From assembly GCF_026151205.1 (NCBI RefSeq), contig NC_087076.1, positions 11,322,902-11,386,901 on the forward strand: DNA of 64,000 nucleotides. Reading direction: 5' to 3'. Origin of the DNA: Bolinopsis microptera (taxonomy: Eukaryota > Ctenophora > Tentaculata > Lobata > Bolinopsidae). Position 1 is the first letter of the stretch; each line of letters opens with the position of its first letter. Positions 47,101-53,457 of this stretch are shown here, piece after piece. The notes beneath the pieces were generated by a model. It saw only the letters and a list, made by a program, of their open reading frames with translations. It was not told where the DNA came from and did no database searches. The position numbers were made by a program, and so were the translations under genes.

Positions 47101-50013
47101 CGATCGATTGTTAGATGGTTAAACGACCAACGTTAATCTATACAATTCTAAAACTATGAGCTAGCACTTTAATCTAAAAATACACTTTTTATATTACTCC
47201 TGATTTTTACATTTCACGTAAAACATTGTCGCCACAGGTTTATCATGGACACTAACAGCTTAATTTGAGATAAATGACTTATGAGTTTCTCTAAAGTTAA
47301 CTCTAAAGTTGTGTAGTCCAGTCATTTATGGACATTTATGGAAATGAACCTGCAAATGTTCAGATACTCACGAAACTTTGCACAGACCTTCCCGAAGGTA
47401 TGAATAAACGATTTTCGTTTGGAGACATTTTTTTGACAGTGGAGAAAACCCAGGAGGGCCACGCCCATATTGACCCAATAACGTAATCGACCCCTTGTTT
47501 CTGAAGGTCGTAGAGACTTCAAAATAGGCTTAAACGAAGCCGCATATGCATGTTTATATAGGAGTTATCGAGCAACACATGGCCTAAAATCCTTACTTTT
47601 CGAGAAATTCGCCAAAAACCATTGTGGGCGTGGTGCTGAGCCCATTTTCGATAGGATCGTGATAGAGTCTTTAGACAGGGTGCAAAAGAACCGGAATTAG
47701 CATATTAATATATGACTTACGAACAAACATATGCCTTAAAGTGCTTACTTTTTCAGTTATTGGCGAAAAATTGATTTTCGGTTCCAGAAATCATGCAAAA
47801 TTATGGGTATCTGGTAAATTGGGCTATGAAGGCCCTAAAGGTTTTTGAATGTGTGCAAATTGTGCAGAATAGCCATGTTTATATACAACTTATATGAAGC
47901 AACATGTACCCTAAATTACTTACTTTTCGAGTTATTCGGGGAAAAACATTGTATTATGTCCATTTTCTACCTGTAAAATACAGTCTCACGAGCTCTTCTG
48001 CGCGCGCAAGGGACTTCGTGACGTCATCGCCAAAATAATACAAACGCTATTTACACGCGTTAGAGAGCAGTTAGAGATTTAGGAATTTCGACTCGTTGCT
48101 TAGTTTGCTATTTGTCACAATCTGTCAAAATATGAGGATAACTTTTTTTTCAGTTAACTGGTCCTTTAACTGCCCCCTACATACAGTATTTATGGCTTGG
48201 CTAATGGCTCGTGGAAAATTTAAGATGAGCAACTTACGTGATATTATTGCTCAGGTTTGGATCGTCGGTTTCCGAACTTTCTTGTGGGGATGATAGGTTC
48301 AAGCTCTGCGTAATATACATACTCAACCTGAAACGTGACATTCGTCATTGATTCAGCCACTTAAATAGTTAAATTGGCTGACCTGAATAAACGCTATTTC
48401 AAATCTCGTAATAATCACTTCATTATTAATTATATTATTATTATTCCTAAAAAACAATGAATTGTCACGTAAATTGGAATGTAGGGCTCACCCCCTCCCC
48501 AACCGCAATTAAAACTCACATTTGCTGTCTTTCTTCTGTACTTATTTCTCTTTCTACAACAGGCGGAGAAGGCTTGTTGTCATCGGCAGGAAACTTATCA
48601 GTTGCAGCTTTCGAGACCTCTTCAGTTGAAGGTTTTGAAACAGCATCATTAGTAGGTTTTGAAACATCTTCAGTTGAAGGGGTTGAATCAGCATTAGGTG
48701 AAGGTCTTACAACTTCTTCAGTTACAACTTTTGAAACCTCTTCTTTAGAAAATAACTGACCGGACTGTGTAACACTTGGGATTTCAGAAGGAGGATTCTT
48801 CTTTGTTTCAATATCTGACATAGAATCTGCTGTATCGCCAGGAGTAGCTGTGTTAGGAGTAGCTGTGTTAGGAGTTGTCTCTGATTTTGGTCCATCTGTT
48901 TCAACGCCCTCTGGAGGAGCATCAGCAACTTTCTGTCGTTTGCTGGCATTTTCATCCTTATCATTCTCCTCAATTGTCTTGGAATTATTTACATTGGGCT
49001 CTGGTACTGCAGGTCCATCGACTTCTTCAGAGCTCTCTCTATCCCGGACATGTACGATATCTGTGTCTTTCGGCACACTGTTATCTTTAGGAGGCACTAC
49101 TTCTTCACTTTCTCCTTTGTTCAATTGATCCTCGCCCGCGTCACTTCCCGGGATTTCTTCATAAATTAACTCCTCTTTTAAAGTGTCAAGGTCAGAGTCC
49201 TTCAAAGTCACTTTCACTTCCTCAGTTGAAAGGTAAGGGACGCTGTTGATATCACTAATAGTATCGTCGCTTGTCAAAGTCACAGTCTTATCGGGACTAT
49301 AGGGTTGAACTTGATGGGGCTCGGTTGAAACAATATCTGAAATTAATTATTTGAAAATACCATAACATTTAACAAGGACGGTGCTGTTGCATGATCCGTA
49401 GGTTCATTCGTAATTGATTTAACTAATGTCGATGAAATGGGGGAAACAATGAAACGAACCAGCATCTGCAGCAAAAAACGATTGATAAATATTTAAAGAT
49501 AACAGAGTTTTGCCGAAGCATCATAACACTTACCAGTTGTTTCAGATTGTAAACATTCTCCACCATCTCTGTTGAATTGACTAGATGGGGCTTCTAGTAT
49601 AACGATACTCTCATCAACTTCTCCTGATTTTGTATCCCTCTCATCCACCATTTGTACACTCTCATCCACTTCCATCAATTGTACACTGAAAGACATCTAT
49701 AATATTAATTGTTTTATAATTTTTAAAAGTTTCTTTTGCCGAAACAATAAGTTAAAATAAAGTGCAATACATGACCTAAGAATTCAAGATGACCACGTTG
49801 GACGAACCAGACCTGGCTAGTGCTAAAAAACTCACTCATGAGGTCGATCAATAACAACAAAAACATCGCTGCCACTTGAATCTAGTGTTCGGTCTATGTC
49901 AGATTGTGGGATGGCACTCGATCCTCCATCTTTCCCATCCAAGTCCCGTAGAAAGTCATTTGCAGAAACTTCTGGGCTGGTTTCTTGGGACGAATTTGGC
50001 TTCTGAACTGTTT
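8033..50013 (-). CDS. RNF213-like: RNF213-like giant AAA+ / RING / RZ-finger E3 ubiquitin ligase (multi-exon)
   Basis: Family knowledge: RNF213 is a very large cytosolic E3 with a dynein-like AAA+ core. It oligomerises with ATP, coats intracellular microbes, and transfers ubiquitin to proteins and to bacterial LPS through an RZ finger. Seen here: more than 50 minus-strand exons in the family's domain order. These are an acidic N-terminus, a helical arm, AAA2 P-loop, AAA3 (GETGCGKT), AAA4 (GHPGSSKS), a C3HC4 RING, an RZ finger and a C-terminal domain. I followed reading phase across splice sites at 50.0-44.9, 28.7-26.8, 19.9-19.6 and 16.7-8.0 kb and found no break. Junctions elsewhere were recognised only roughly. 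Exons run about 50-1020 nt and most introns are 100-400 nt; four larger introns (about 10.1-15.4, 26.98-27.45, 41-44.9 and 45.96-48.24 kb) hold most of the repeats. The 5' start is unresolved. The protein ends soon after a motif matching 'YEHSVAFWLAL', apparently earlier than vertebrate proteins. Confidence 0.93.
10184..11345. repeat. Left terminal inverted repeat of the foldback element
   Basis: Inverted copy of 12724-13883. It includes a long G homopolymer (about 11271-11300) that corresponds to the C run at 12770-12779. The two runs differ in length, as expected for slippage. Short open frames in the two arms mirror each other and are not genes. Confidence 0.9.
12415..12657 (+). pseudogene. 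C-terminal fragment of a DDE (Harbinger/IS-type) transposase
   Basis: The frame reads 'LNIPEVMWSKTQFTPEEVAA', then 'SIARIHVERSIGYLKRYKIL', 'GNKVVAKILPYLSDIAFVCA' and a stop. The 'RIHVER-x-I-x-x-K' block ending in 'VCA' is the C-terminal signature of the DDE_Tnp_4 family, which serves Harbinger and related elements; the Glu of HVER is the final catalytic acid in that family. The N-terminal two-thirds, with the first two Asp residues, is missing, so the element cannot move itself. Confidence 0.7.
12724..13883. repeat. Right terminal inverted repeat of the foldback element
   Basis: Inverted copy of 10184-11345, ending ACCAGTATCCACATCTAT at 13883. Mismatches to the left arm are few, so the element is young or the arms are kept alike by gene conversion. 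Confidence 0.9.
13884..15359. other. Intron sequence, remainder of the 5.2-kb intron
   Basis: No exon was found between the foldback element and exon 15360-15438. Short dispersed duplications occur: GAATTCCATTTCA is repeated near 14678 and 14771. A TCGAGG/GTCGAC-rich stretch lies at about 15150-15250. No coding sequence is recognised. Confidence 0.45.
15660..16153 (-). CDS. RNF213-like: RNF213-like exons between RZ finger and C-terminal domain
   Basis: Two exons: 15913-16153 ('NTPKTKFSLPQGYNLLPPGV' onwards) and 15660-15780 ('MRLHLNAGPDECVLFLVKTI' onwards). The first ends in phase 1 at a GTATAG donor. The second starts with GA after a TTTAG acceptor, so the junction codon is Gly and the frame stays open. 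The acceptor of the first exon is taken at AAACACAG/AAT because using the upstream CTGCAG runs into a stop. Confidence 0.75.
16317..16503 (-). CDS. RNF213-like: RZ-type zinc finger exon of the RNF213-like ligase
   Basis: This exon encodes 'SQKWKWYRCTNGHAY', then 'INKCGRPMQRGRCACG' and 'AEIGGDNH'. That is the RZ-finger signature shared by RNF213 and ZNFX1 (WY-x-C-x-NGH, then a CGRP(M) turn, then Cys residues before IGG). In vertebrate RNF213 this finger is the element needed for transfer of ubiquitin to LPS. The visible ligands are Cys and His of CTNGH, Cys of KCGRP, and the pair in RCAC. The pair is spaced C-x-C here; I remember the vertebrate proteins as C-x2-C. The exon is placed by phase: the upstream exon (about 16640-16735) ends in GG at a GTAAG donor, and C/TCC completes Gly. 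Confidence 0.88.
16900..19500 (-). CDS. RNF213-like: RNF213-like E3-shell exons between RING and RZ finger
   Basis: A run of short exons that I place at 16900-17086, 17273-17420, about 17682-17803, about 17932-18105, about 18465-18592, about 18765-18860, about 19045-19140 and about 19185-19440. Each has an open frame with splice-like ends. The exon at 17932-18105 reads 'PATPLSVYLQELRASLSTMP' and continues 'TLKLFFLKQLFVDRG', which matches the conserved helical shell that surrounds the RING in RNF213. The others are helical in composition and have no catalytic motif. Boundaries marked 'about' were not fully phase-checked. Confidence 0.65.
19570..19925 (-). CDS. RNF213-like: C3HC4 RING finger, split over two exons
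   Basis: Exon 19818-19925 encodes 'WVCTVCGDLTHDQVV', then 'TACRHVFCRPCFENQNM'. Exon 19570-19629 encodes 'CSRCGDPIFEDSPP'. Spliced with phase checked (CA/A = Gln), the ligands are C-x2-C-x11-C-x-H-x2-C-x2-C-x7-C-x2-C, a complete C3HC4 RING. The RING follows the AAA core and precedes the RZ finger, as in RNF213. In vertebrate work the RING is not needed for all of the ligase activity, so its full conservation here is notable. Confidence 0.92.
20046..26375 (-). CDS. RNF213-like: RNF213-like AAA5/AAA6 and hinge exons
   Basis: About 18 short exons separated by 100-400-nt introns. Examples: about 26139-26350, 25580-25700, 25130-25265, 24431-24499 ('KLGTVVRKLENWVESL'), 23190-23430 and 21285-21520. 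The residues are mostly helical and match the region after AAA4 of RNF213 in character, for example 'FPDDADYTKVC' near 25.6 kb. No intact Walker motifs are visible, which fits the degenerate AAA5 and AAA6 units of this family. Exon ends in this stretch are approximate. The donor of exon 24431-24499 lies inside a 10-bp tandem repeat. Confidence 0.6.
22795..22875. repeat. Small inverted repeat (intronic) with TTAGGG-like core
   Basis: The left arm GGGCTAATAGCGGGGTCCGG is matched by the inverse of AGTCCCGGACCCCTAATAGC at 22853-22872, with one or two mismatches. The core contains GGGTTAGGGTTAG. It is GC-rich compared with its surroundings and lies in an intron. It may be a tiny foldback element. 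Confidence 0.6.
24398..24430. repeat. 10-bp tandem repeat overlapping a splice donor
   Basis: Three copies of AGAAATTCAC. On the minus strand each unit reads GTGAATTTCT, so each offers a GTGAAT donor-like site. The first one abuts exon 24431-24499 of the RNF213-like gene. Confidence 0.75.
24587..24713. repeat. Intronic minisatellite based on TTACTGACTACTGA
   Basis: Four copies of TTACTGACTACTGA. Three are spaced at about 19 bp and separated by CCAT; two are linked to AGTTAGAC and ACTAAAGT blocks, giving a higher-order repeat. It lies in an intron of the RNF213-like gene. Confidence 0.8.
26848..28720 (-). CDS. RNF213-like: AAA4 ATPase unit of the RNF213-like ligase
   Basis: Four exons with phase-checked joins. 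Exon 28562-28720 carries Walker A in 'IPLFIVGHPGSSKSLAK'. Exon 27890-27981 reads 'CSPQSEAEGIERTFESAKK'. Exon 27446-27573 carries Walker B in 'MPVVVLDEIGLAEDSKKMPL'. Exon 26848-26975 carries 'GISNWSLDPAKMNRG', the sensor segment characteristic of RNF213 AAA4. Lys and Ser of GSSKS and Asp-Glu of Walker B are present, so nucleotide binding and hydrolysis residues look intact. The 27574-27889 intron contains the TACTGTAC-type microsatellite. Confidence 0.93.
27655..27877. repeat. Microsatellite of AGTAC / AGTAG units in the AAA4 intron
   Basis: About 220 bp built from TACAG, TAGAG and TACTG five-base units. The purest part is a CAGTA run near 27785-27842. Because the five-base unit lacks stops in several frames, long tyrosine/leucine-rich open frames appear; these are artefacts. 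The intron boundaries (27574-27889) are intact on both sides. Confidence 0.95.
28820..29770 (-). CDS. RNF213-like: RNF213-like exons linking AAA3 and AAA4
   Basis: Exons at about 28820-28975, 29160-29370 and 29645-29765. The second contains 'INAIGVCYYVRISARVEYLD', which resembles the conserved 'AIGVCYHASLE' helix between AAA3 and AAA4 of RNF213 (as remembered). The first has 'NPFPNVRGHQLLNTI'-type sequence just upstream of the AAA4 Walker A exon. Splice ends were located by eye and are approximate. Confidence 0.7.
30012..31388 (-). CDS. RNF213-like: AAA3 ATPase unit of the RNF213-like ligase
   Basis: The exon at 30369-31388 (340 codons, phase 0 at both ends) is the largest in the gene. It begins with the segment 'SWRELDNFVCFLNTQL' and continues to 'HPYLFFNNDGMSFTFIGF'. 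Walker A follows in 'VVIMGETGCGKTRLIAFMC' (near 30714-30740), then Walker B in 'FETIVFFDEANAT', and the sensor in 'RFIAAVNPYRKH'. Exon 30012-30183 continues with 'LVYRVHPLPPSLKPLIWDFG'. All are hallmarks of RNF213 AAA3. Catalytic Lys-Thr, Asp-Glu and sensor Asn are all kept. Confidence 0.95.
32251..33037 (-). CDS. RNF213-like: AAA2 unit of the RNF213-like ligase
   Basis: A single 787-nt exon. It contains 'VPTAEEVLCCTQDTTEEQIS', matching the segment before AAA2 in vertebrate RNF213, and then a P-loop, 'SEGSGNGKTRKANLIL' (about 32447-32480). A later stretch, 'YLVDVSPSVREGADVFIFEV', corresponds to the strand after the degenerate Walker B. The P-loop (G-x-G-x-G-K-T) is complete, so nucleotide binding is possible; I see no clear Walker B Asp-Glu. 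Confidence 0.85.
33300..41000 (-). CDS. RNF213-like: RNF213-like N-arm (helical) exons
   Basis: About 20 exons, among them 33595-33775, 34070-34230, 34820-35000, 35360-35640, 36010-36320, 36500-36775, 37825-38290, 39010-39295, 40050-40240 and 40785-41000. All encode Lys/Glu/Leu-rich helical protein with no catalytic motif, as expected for the stalk-like N-arm of RNF213. Assignment rests on position between the N-terminal conserved segment and AAA2, strand, open frames and splice-like ends, rather than on distinct motifs. Boundaries are approximate. The introns hold a hairpin (34.6 kb), a GC palindrome (36.9 kb) and a MITE (38.5 kb). Confidence 0.6.
34560..34635. repeat. AT-rich hairpin (intronic inverted repeat)
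   Basis: Arms of about 33-36 nt: ATGGGAATCCATATATCATA and following, up to TAAGTATAC. They are inverted in GTATACTTTAATCTATATAT and following, ending in ATGGATGCCCAT. The loop is 7 nt. A few mismatches and one bulge remain. It could be a small foldback element or a hairpin RNA source. Confidence 0.7.
36858..37020. repeat. 163-bp perfect GC-rich palindrome (intronic)
   Basis: The left arm 36858-36929 (72 bp) and the right arm 36949-37020 are exact reverse complements by my reading, with a 19-nt spacer. The arms begin GGTCATAGCTCAGACAAGGC and consist inside of GGTCGGTCGG-type short repeats. GC content is far above the surrounding intron. No clear target-site duplication is seen. Such perfect arms imply recent origin or ongoing repair from one arm to the other. 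Confidence 0.95.
38507..38643. mobile_element. MITE with ends related to the 10.2-13.9 kb element
   Basis: The left end TTCTGGTGGGAGGTGAGGCA and the right end TGCCTCACCTCCCCACCAGA are inverted copies, giving a unit of about 136 bp with no coding capacity. The left flank and end, GATGTGGATTCTGGTGGG, differ by one base from the GATGTGGATACTGGTGGG end of the Harbinger-like element. The two therefore appear to share a transposase family. It sits in another intron of the same gene. Confidence 0.8.
41066..41120. repeat. (AT)n microsatellite
   Basis: About 27 AT dinucleotides with two interruptions, in the intron upstream of the exon ending near 41000. Confidence 0.95.
41362..42812. mobile_element. 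Mariner-like DNA transposon remnant with about 350-bp inverted repeats
   Basis: The ends CAGGGTGGCCCAAAAGTGAC (41362) and GTCACTTTTGGGCCACCCTG (42812) are exact inverses. Similarity continues inward for about 350 bp on each side. Between them, on the minus strand, is a degraded transposase. 42326-42096 encodes an N-terminal helix-turn-helix-like segment, 'VHYPPYTAEQRLFVYLNKEN'. About 41944-41800 encodes 'VTIWCAISSRGILGPYFYEE', typical of the DDE region of mariner-like transposases. The frame is broken between them. The flanking bases do not form an obvious TA duplication. Confidence 0.8.
41800..42326 (-). pseudogene. Broken mariner-like transposase
   Basis: Two separated coding relics, an HTH-type N-terminus and part of the DDE core, with stops and frame changes between them. 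Most of the catalytic core is absent or unreadable. It lies inside the inverted-repeat element. Confidence 0.7.
42813..43661. other. Intron sequence without recognised feature
   Basis: AT-rich intron with an A17 run near 43000. Several minus-strand open frames of 60-85 codons are low-complexity and show no family motif. Confidence 0.4.
43662..44150 (-). mobile_element. CR1/L2-type LINE 3' fragment (C-terminal tail of ORF2)
   Basis: The minus frame reads 'LHWLKVKERIEFKLCLLIFK', 'VNGVAPAYLCDLV', 'RAFQTVAPKIWNQLP' and 'FKTLLKTHLF'. This is the C-terminal tail found after the RT in CR1/L2-like LINEs ('LHWLPV..RI.FK', then 'AP.YL', then 'AP..WN.LP', then 'FK..LKT.LF'). No RT core is present, as expected for a 5'-truncated copy. 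It lies antisense-neutral in an intron of the RNF213-like gene, in the same orientation. Confidence 0.8.
44151..44948. other. Intron sequence without recognised feature
   Basis: No coding or repeat structure is recognised between the LINE fragment and exon 44949-45169. Confidence 0.4.
44949..45955 (-). CDS. RNF213-like: RNF213-like exons, N-terminal conserved segment
   Basis: Three exons with clean, phase-matched joins: 45779-45955 ('EIITYRRTPAPGMISYRDAL'), 45460-45579 ('NFIVHAKVAQKYLALAYAIG') and 44949-45169 ('CKEFLGKPGSDAKVFKAIIE', then 'SRILYKFLKYSVSYLYANN'). They form one continuous frame with the acidic N-terminal exons upstream. The last segment resembles a short conserved block found near the N-terminus of invertebrate RNF213-like proteins (as remembered). 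Confidence 0.75.
46143..48165. mobile_element. 2.0-kb non-autonomous DNA transposon flanked by TTAA
   Basis: The left end AGGACCAGTTAACTGAAAAA and the right end TTTTTCAGTTAACTGGTCCT are inverse, and each is directly flanked by TTAA (46139-46142 and 48166-48169). The terminal 200 bp or so are degenerate inverted repeats (for example GTGACGTCACGAAGTCCCT on the left against GGGACTTCGTGACGTCA on the right). The inside shows about three diverged copies of a 150-190-bp block containing CTTACTTTTCGAG (near 47.6, 47.75 and 47.93 kb). No transposase was found. TTAA duplications are typical of piggyBac-type insertion, but the end sequence is not a textbook piggyBac end. Confidence 0.75.
48238..50013 (-). 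CDS. RNF213-like: RNF213-like N-terminal acidic, disordered exons
   Basis: Exons 49836-50013, 49534-49685, 48520-49336 and 48238-48327 join in frame across GT/AG introns (I checked each junction codon). The encoded protein is rich in Glu, Asp, Ser, Thr and Pro. Repeating short motifs of the kind 'STEEVSKAATDK' and 'KPSTEEVSK' occur near the end of the 817-nt exon. No domain is recognised, and it is probably disordered. Vertebrate RNF213 also begins with a long, poorly conserved, low-complexity region. The true first exon is not resolved: exon 49836-50013 needs one upstream nucleotide in its first codon. Confidence 0.75.
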
Positions 50014-50267
50014 CTGTCCTAAGGATTATGAATTATGATAGGTTTAAAAGGAGGAGAATAATATCTAAAGTTACAAAATATTAACAAACATTGCATCACT
50101 AGTTCGAGAACACTGGTCAATGGAAATGTTTACAATGTTTATCATAATTAGATCCAAGACCTGACCTAAACTGTTATAATATAACCACACAAATAACCCA
50201 CAATTTTTTGAATTCAATTAGACAGATTTTAATTTATTATAGATTGTGTCCAACTAAGTTTAGATAT

Positions 50268-51140
50268 TCAAATCACAAACTTAGGTTGCTTTTGTGTGCT
50301 TTGTCCAGGATAGGATTTCTGTCGCTTCCGTGGTTGGCTGGTGCCAGGGCTTGAAGTACGGGAACTCCTGTTCAATTTCTCATCTGTATCAGAATCAGTA
50401 GCTGTAGCACCATGAGCTAACCACGAGGACACCTTACTGCAAATATTAAGCTTCATAAGTGGTCATCAAAGTCAAAAGTTCATTCTACAGTAAACCAAAC
50501 CTTTCAAAATACAAGATTAATTCATGATAATCCCAGGTTTTTACAAATTCAATGCAAATTTTCAAACCTGTTACTTTGTTGTAGAGTAGTACCAACAAAG
50601 AATGACCTATCTTCAAACTCTGAAAAAATCATTTGCTTAACTAAAACCTGTCTTGTTTAAAGGTGCTGCTATCTTTGAATAATAACTACAAAGAAGCAAA
50701 AAATCAGAAAAAGACATCATGTGTATCAATAAGATTCGACTGCACACAAAAAATCAAGAAATCCAAATTAGGAATAATGAATCATATTTCGTAAAATATT
50801 CCTGGTTTTATAATCATATTTTCTGCTTACCATCTGTGTTTATGATAACACGTACTCCTTTTCCGGATGGATATTCATCCAGCATTCCCTCCAAATCATC
50901 ACATTCTCCTAATTCTGTATCATCTCCTTCTAACTCATCTTCCGGTTTGTACACCATTACAAGTTCAGGAGCTTCATCAGGTGATTTGAGATGTTGATTT
51001 AAAAGATTTCTACATGTATCTGTAAGAACCTCAAAAGCTTTTTCATAATCACCATCATCAAATGGGATTTTTACCTTTTTCTTTTTGGCCAAGTTACTTG
51101 AAAGACTAACTTGTAGCCATAGTGTCTTTTTGGCAGCCAT
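50268..51140 (-). CDS. Short multi-exon candidate gene, or 5' exons of the RNF213-like gene
   Basis: ATG at 51138-51140 opens 'MAAKKTLWLQVSLSSNLAKK'. Exon 1 runs to a GTAAG donor after 50831. A small exon near 50570-50620 ('EFEDRSFFVGTTLQQSN') and an exon at about 50268-50437 ('KVSSWLAHGATATDSDTDEK', then 'SQPRKRQKSYPGQ') follow in phase and end in a stop. The product would be about 175 residues, with an acidic middle and a basic tail; no domain is recognised. The stop lies only about 250 nt from the first RNF213-like exon I can join. Either this is a separate small gene, or it is the true 5' end with a donor I cannot identify. A weak GTACTT donor inside the last exon would restore phase. Confidence 0.45.
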
Positions 51141-51519
51141 TCAAACTACATGGTACCTAGATATTATTATTTAAGTCCTGATGGTAACAATTCATGTTAA
51201 TGAATTAAATCTTGCTGTATACAAATTTTAGATCGTCAAGCAAAGCCGTTTAAAACTCAATCAACACTATAAAATAACGGCTTAAATACTGTCTTGTTGA
51301 CAGAAATCTGGTGTCATACGACAGTGTGTATAGATATAATAATATACCTATTTTCCTAGATTTATAGGTTGTGTGTGTTGTAATATAATAACAAGGAATA
51401 GAAGTTAAATCTTGATTATTTTTCCTTTAAAAAAAGGCAACCTCCCTGAGACACCTCACAGCAAGTAGACCAAAGTGGCTCTTGCTTGTGAACAGTGCAT
51501 CAACTAACCGCCGGAGCGG

Positions 51520-51945
51520 TGGGTTGGGATTCCCCCCTGGGATAATTTCGTCCGTAAAATTGTATACATCATAAAATAGTACATTAAAATAGTACAGTTA
51601 AAAAGTAGATTAAGATTATGTTTTTTGTCATTTAATCGTAAATAAAGGATAGAATTTAAAACATGTTTCACTAAAAATACATCTGGAGGTATGGGACCAC
51701 TCTACACTTTCTTCGTAGATCGTATCTCGTATCGCTGACCGCAATAAAGAAGCTAGGAGCCAGGTCAAACATCACATCAGAACACGATTCAGGTTTGATC
51801 TGCTACGAAGCACACTCATAGCACTCAGGGGAATCAGAGGAGTCTCTTAATTTGGTTTATGTAAATTTTATAGATAATTTATTGTAGCTTAATTATATTG
51901 TGTAAAATGTTACGGACGATATGATCCCGGGGGGACTCCAGAGCC
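51520..51945. repeat. Inverted-repeat element of about 0.42 kb
   Basis: The left end GGGATTCCCCCCTGGGATAA, continuing TTTCGTCCGTAAAATTGTA, is matched by the inverse of TGTAAAATGTTACGGACGAT, continuing ATGATCCCGGGGGGACTCC, at the right. The arms are about 40 bp with a few mismatches. No coding sequence lies inside. It is in the 5' flank of the 51.14-kb candidate gene. Confidence 0.6.
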
Positions 51946-52149
51946 GGACAAAGTACATGTAATCAGGAACTTTAGGGTCATTAGCTCGAAGAAGGAGCCT
52001 TGAGAAAAGACAATTTTTTTGAGAAAAGACAATTTTATTATTTATCACCAATTCAATACATAATCAATAAATATATATCCAAAAAAATTTGATTTAAAAT
52101 TTAATGATACAAGTATGCTAGCAGCTAGCGCGCTTGTATTTAATCAATA

Positions 52150-52290
52150 TAAATGCTGTTAAAGTGTGAAATGGGTCTGACCGCACCGCCACTCACATTA
52201 GCACAGTTGGTGAAAGGACCCAGGAGCTGTTAAGCTTTTATGAGCCCTGGTTTGACTGCTGAGAGTGGCGACGGGTCTGACATTAATTTT
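52150..52290 (+). repeat. Possible tRNA-derived SINE
   Basis: TTAGCACAGTTGG (about 52198-52210) fits an internal A box. GGTTTGACTGC, about 40 nt further on, fits a weakened B box. The stretch between shows no clear tRNA fold, and a direct repeat of GGGTCTGAC flanks the unit. It is suggestive only. Confidence 0.3.
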
Positions 52291-52299
52291 GTATTAGTT

Positions 52300-53053
52300 T
52301 TCTTCATATTCCTTACCTCTAGAAACCCCAGAACTCATGAAGCCTAGTCTGAATTCAAAACTAGTTGACCAGCTACGTACAGTTTCCTGGACAACTGGAA
52401 CCTTTTGGGCCATGCACAAGCCAATAGCATGTATGGTCCTGCAGTGGGGTTTTCTTGTCCTTGGATCTGTGTTTTGATCCGTCTTTTCTTAAAATTTTCC
52501 ATTTGTGTCACTTAGAATCACCTTTTAAATGTTAATTGACACCACTGGTCCTAATTAAATTTAGCCATGGCACGACTACTCGAACGTAACAGTTAAATAG
52601 GTGTGACATACTATTATATTCTTATAATTATATCATATGAATTGATTGCACTGCTAATAAATAAAATACTTTGTTTTACTAAAATACTTTGTTTTACTCC
52701 AGTAAAATTTAAGTTTTGAGTTATATAATTTTCATGCGACATTTAAGTCACAGCTGCTCGCAATACATAATTGCCTAAAAATTGTTAAACATGCTCGTTA
52801 TACACTTGAATTTTAGATATGGCATGTATTATATGTACATCTTAGCTCATAATACCAAATAACAATAATAATTGAAGTAAAAGCATGAAGAGGTCCAAAA
52901 CCAACTCAAGCATGACACTAGATTAGAACCAACATTGAACACATTGTCATCGGAAGCTGCAAGCTTATTATCGTTTGATTCCACGTTGATCCGTTATTAT
53001 GCAGTCATCTTGATCAGGCGGTGTCGACCGATCATGTGCAAATGGTTTTGACA
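52300..53053. other. Intergenic, no gene recognised
   Basis: AT-rich sequence with no recognisable coding or repeat structure. Confidence 0.4.
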
Positions 53054-53457
53054 GGCTGTGCCCTTTATTATTATTATCGAACATGTCAATCTTACAAATG
53101 TCAACAATCCTAAAATAATTTAGAACCGAAACGTGATCCTTTGTAAAATTATATGTCCCAAAAGTCAAATTGACTTGTACTCAAGTATAAAATTGAACAA
53201 TTTACTCCAATAACCACGGTCACTAGCAAGTTCTCTCAAATGGAGAATATCATCATACGACTCCAGCAAGATGAAACGCTTCCAGAGGTCAACCTTCAGG
53301 TGGTGTAGGAGGTTACGTCTGTGAGCCCCGAGTCTACCAACTTCACTACACATCTCGACAGCAAAACACAGCGCAGCTTGAGCTGGTGATCTTTCATCGC
53401 TCCTCAGTATGTGTCCTAGCATCTTCCACCTAGATAACTCAGCACGGCTGTGCCCTT
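53054..53457 (-). mobile_element. 5'-truncated LINE insertion, copy 2, with 12-bp target-site duplication
   Basis: The minus strand encodes 'MLGHILRSDERSPAQAALCF', continuing to 'GYWSKLFNFILEYKSI', nearly identical to the C-terminal part of copy 1 at 5076-5702 and its 3' untranslated stretch. GGCTGTGCCCTT is present at both 53054-53065 and 53446-53457. The element ends in (ATA)n against the first copy of the duplication, and begins abruptly at 'LSRWKML', so it is a 5'-truncated insertion of about 380 bp. Confidence 0.9.

Noticed and set aside
48457-48759. Plus-strand open frames of 65-100 codons opposite the acidic exon
   Set aside because: They are shadows of the Glu/Ser-rich minus-strand exon, which joins in frame with its neighbours.
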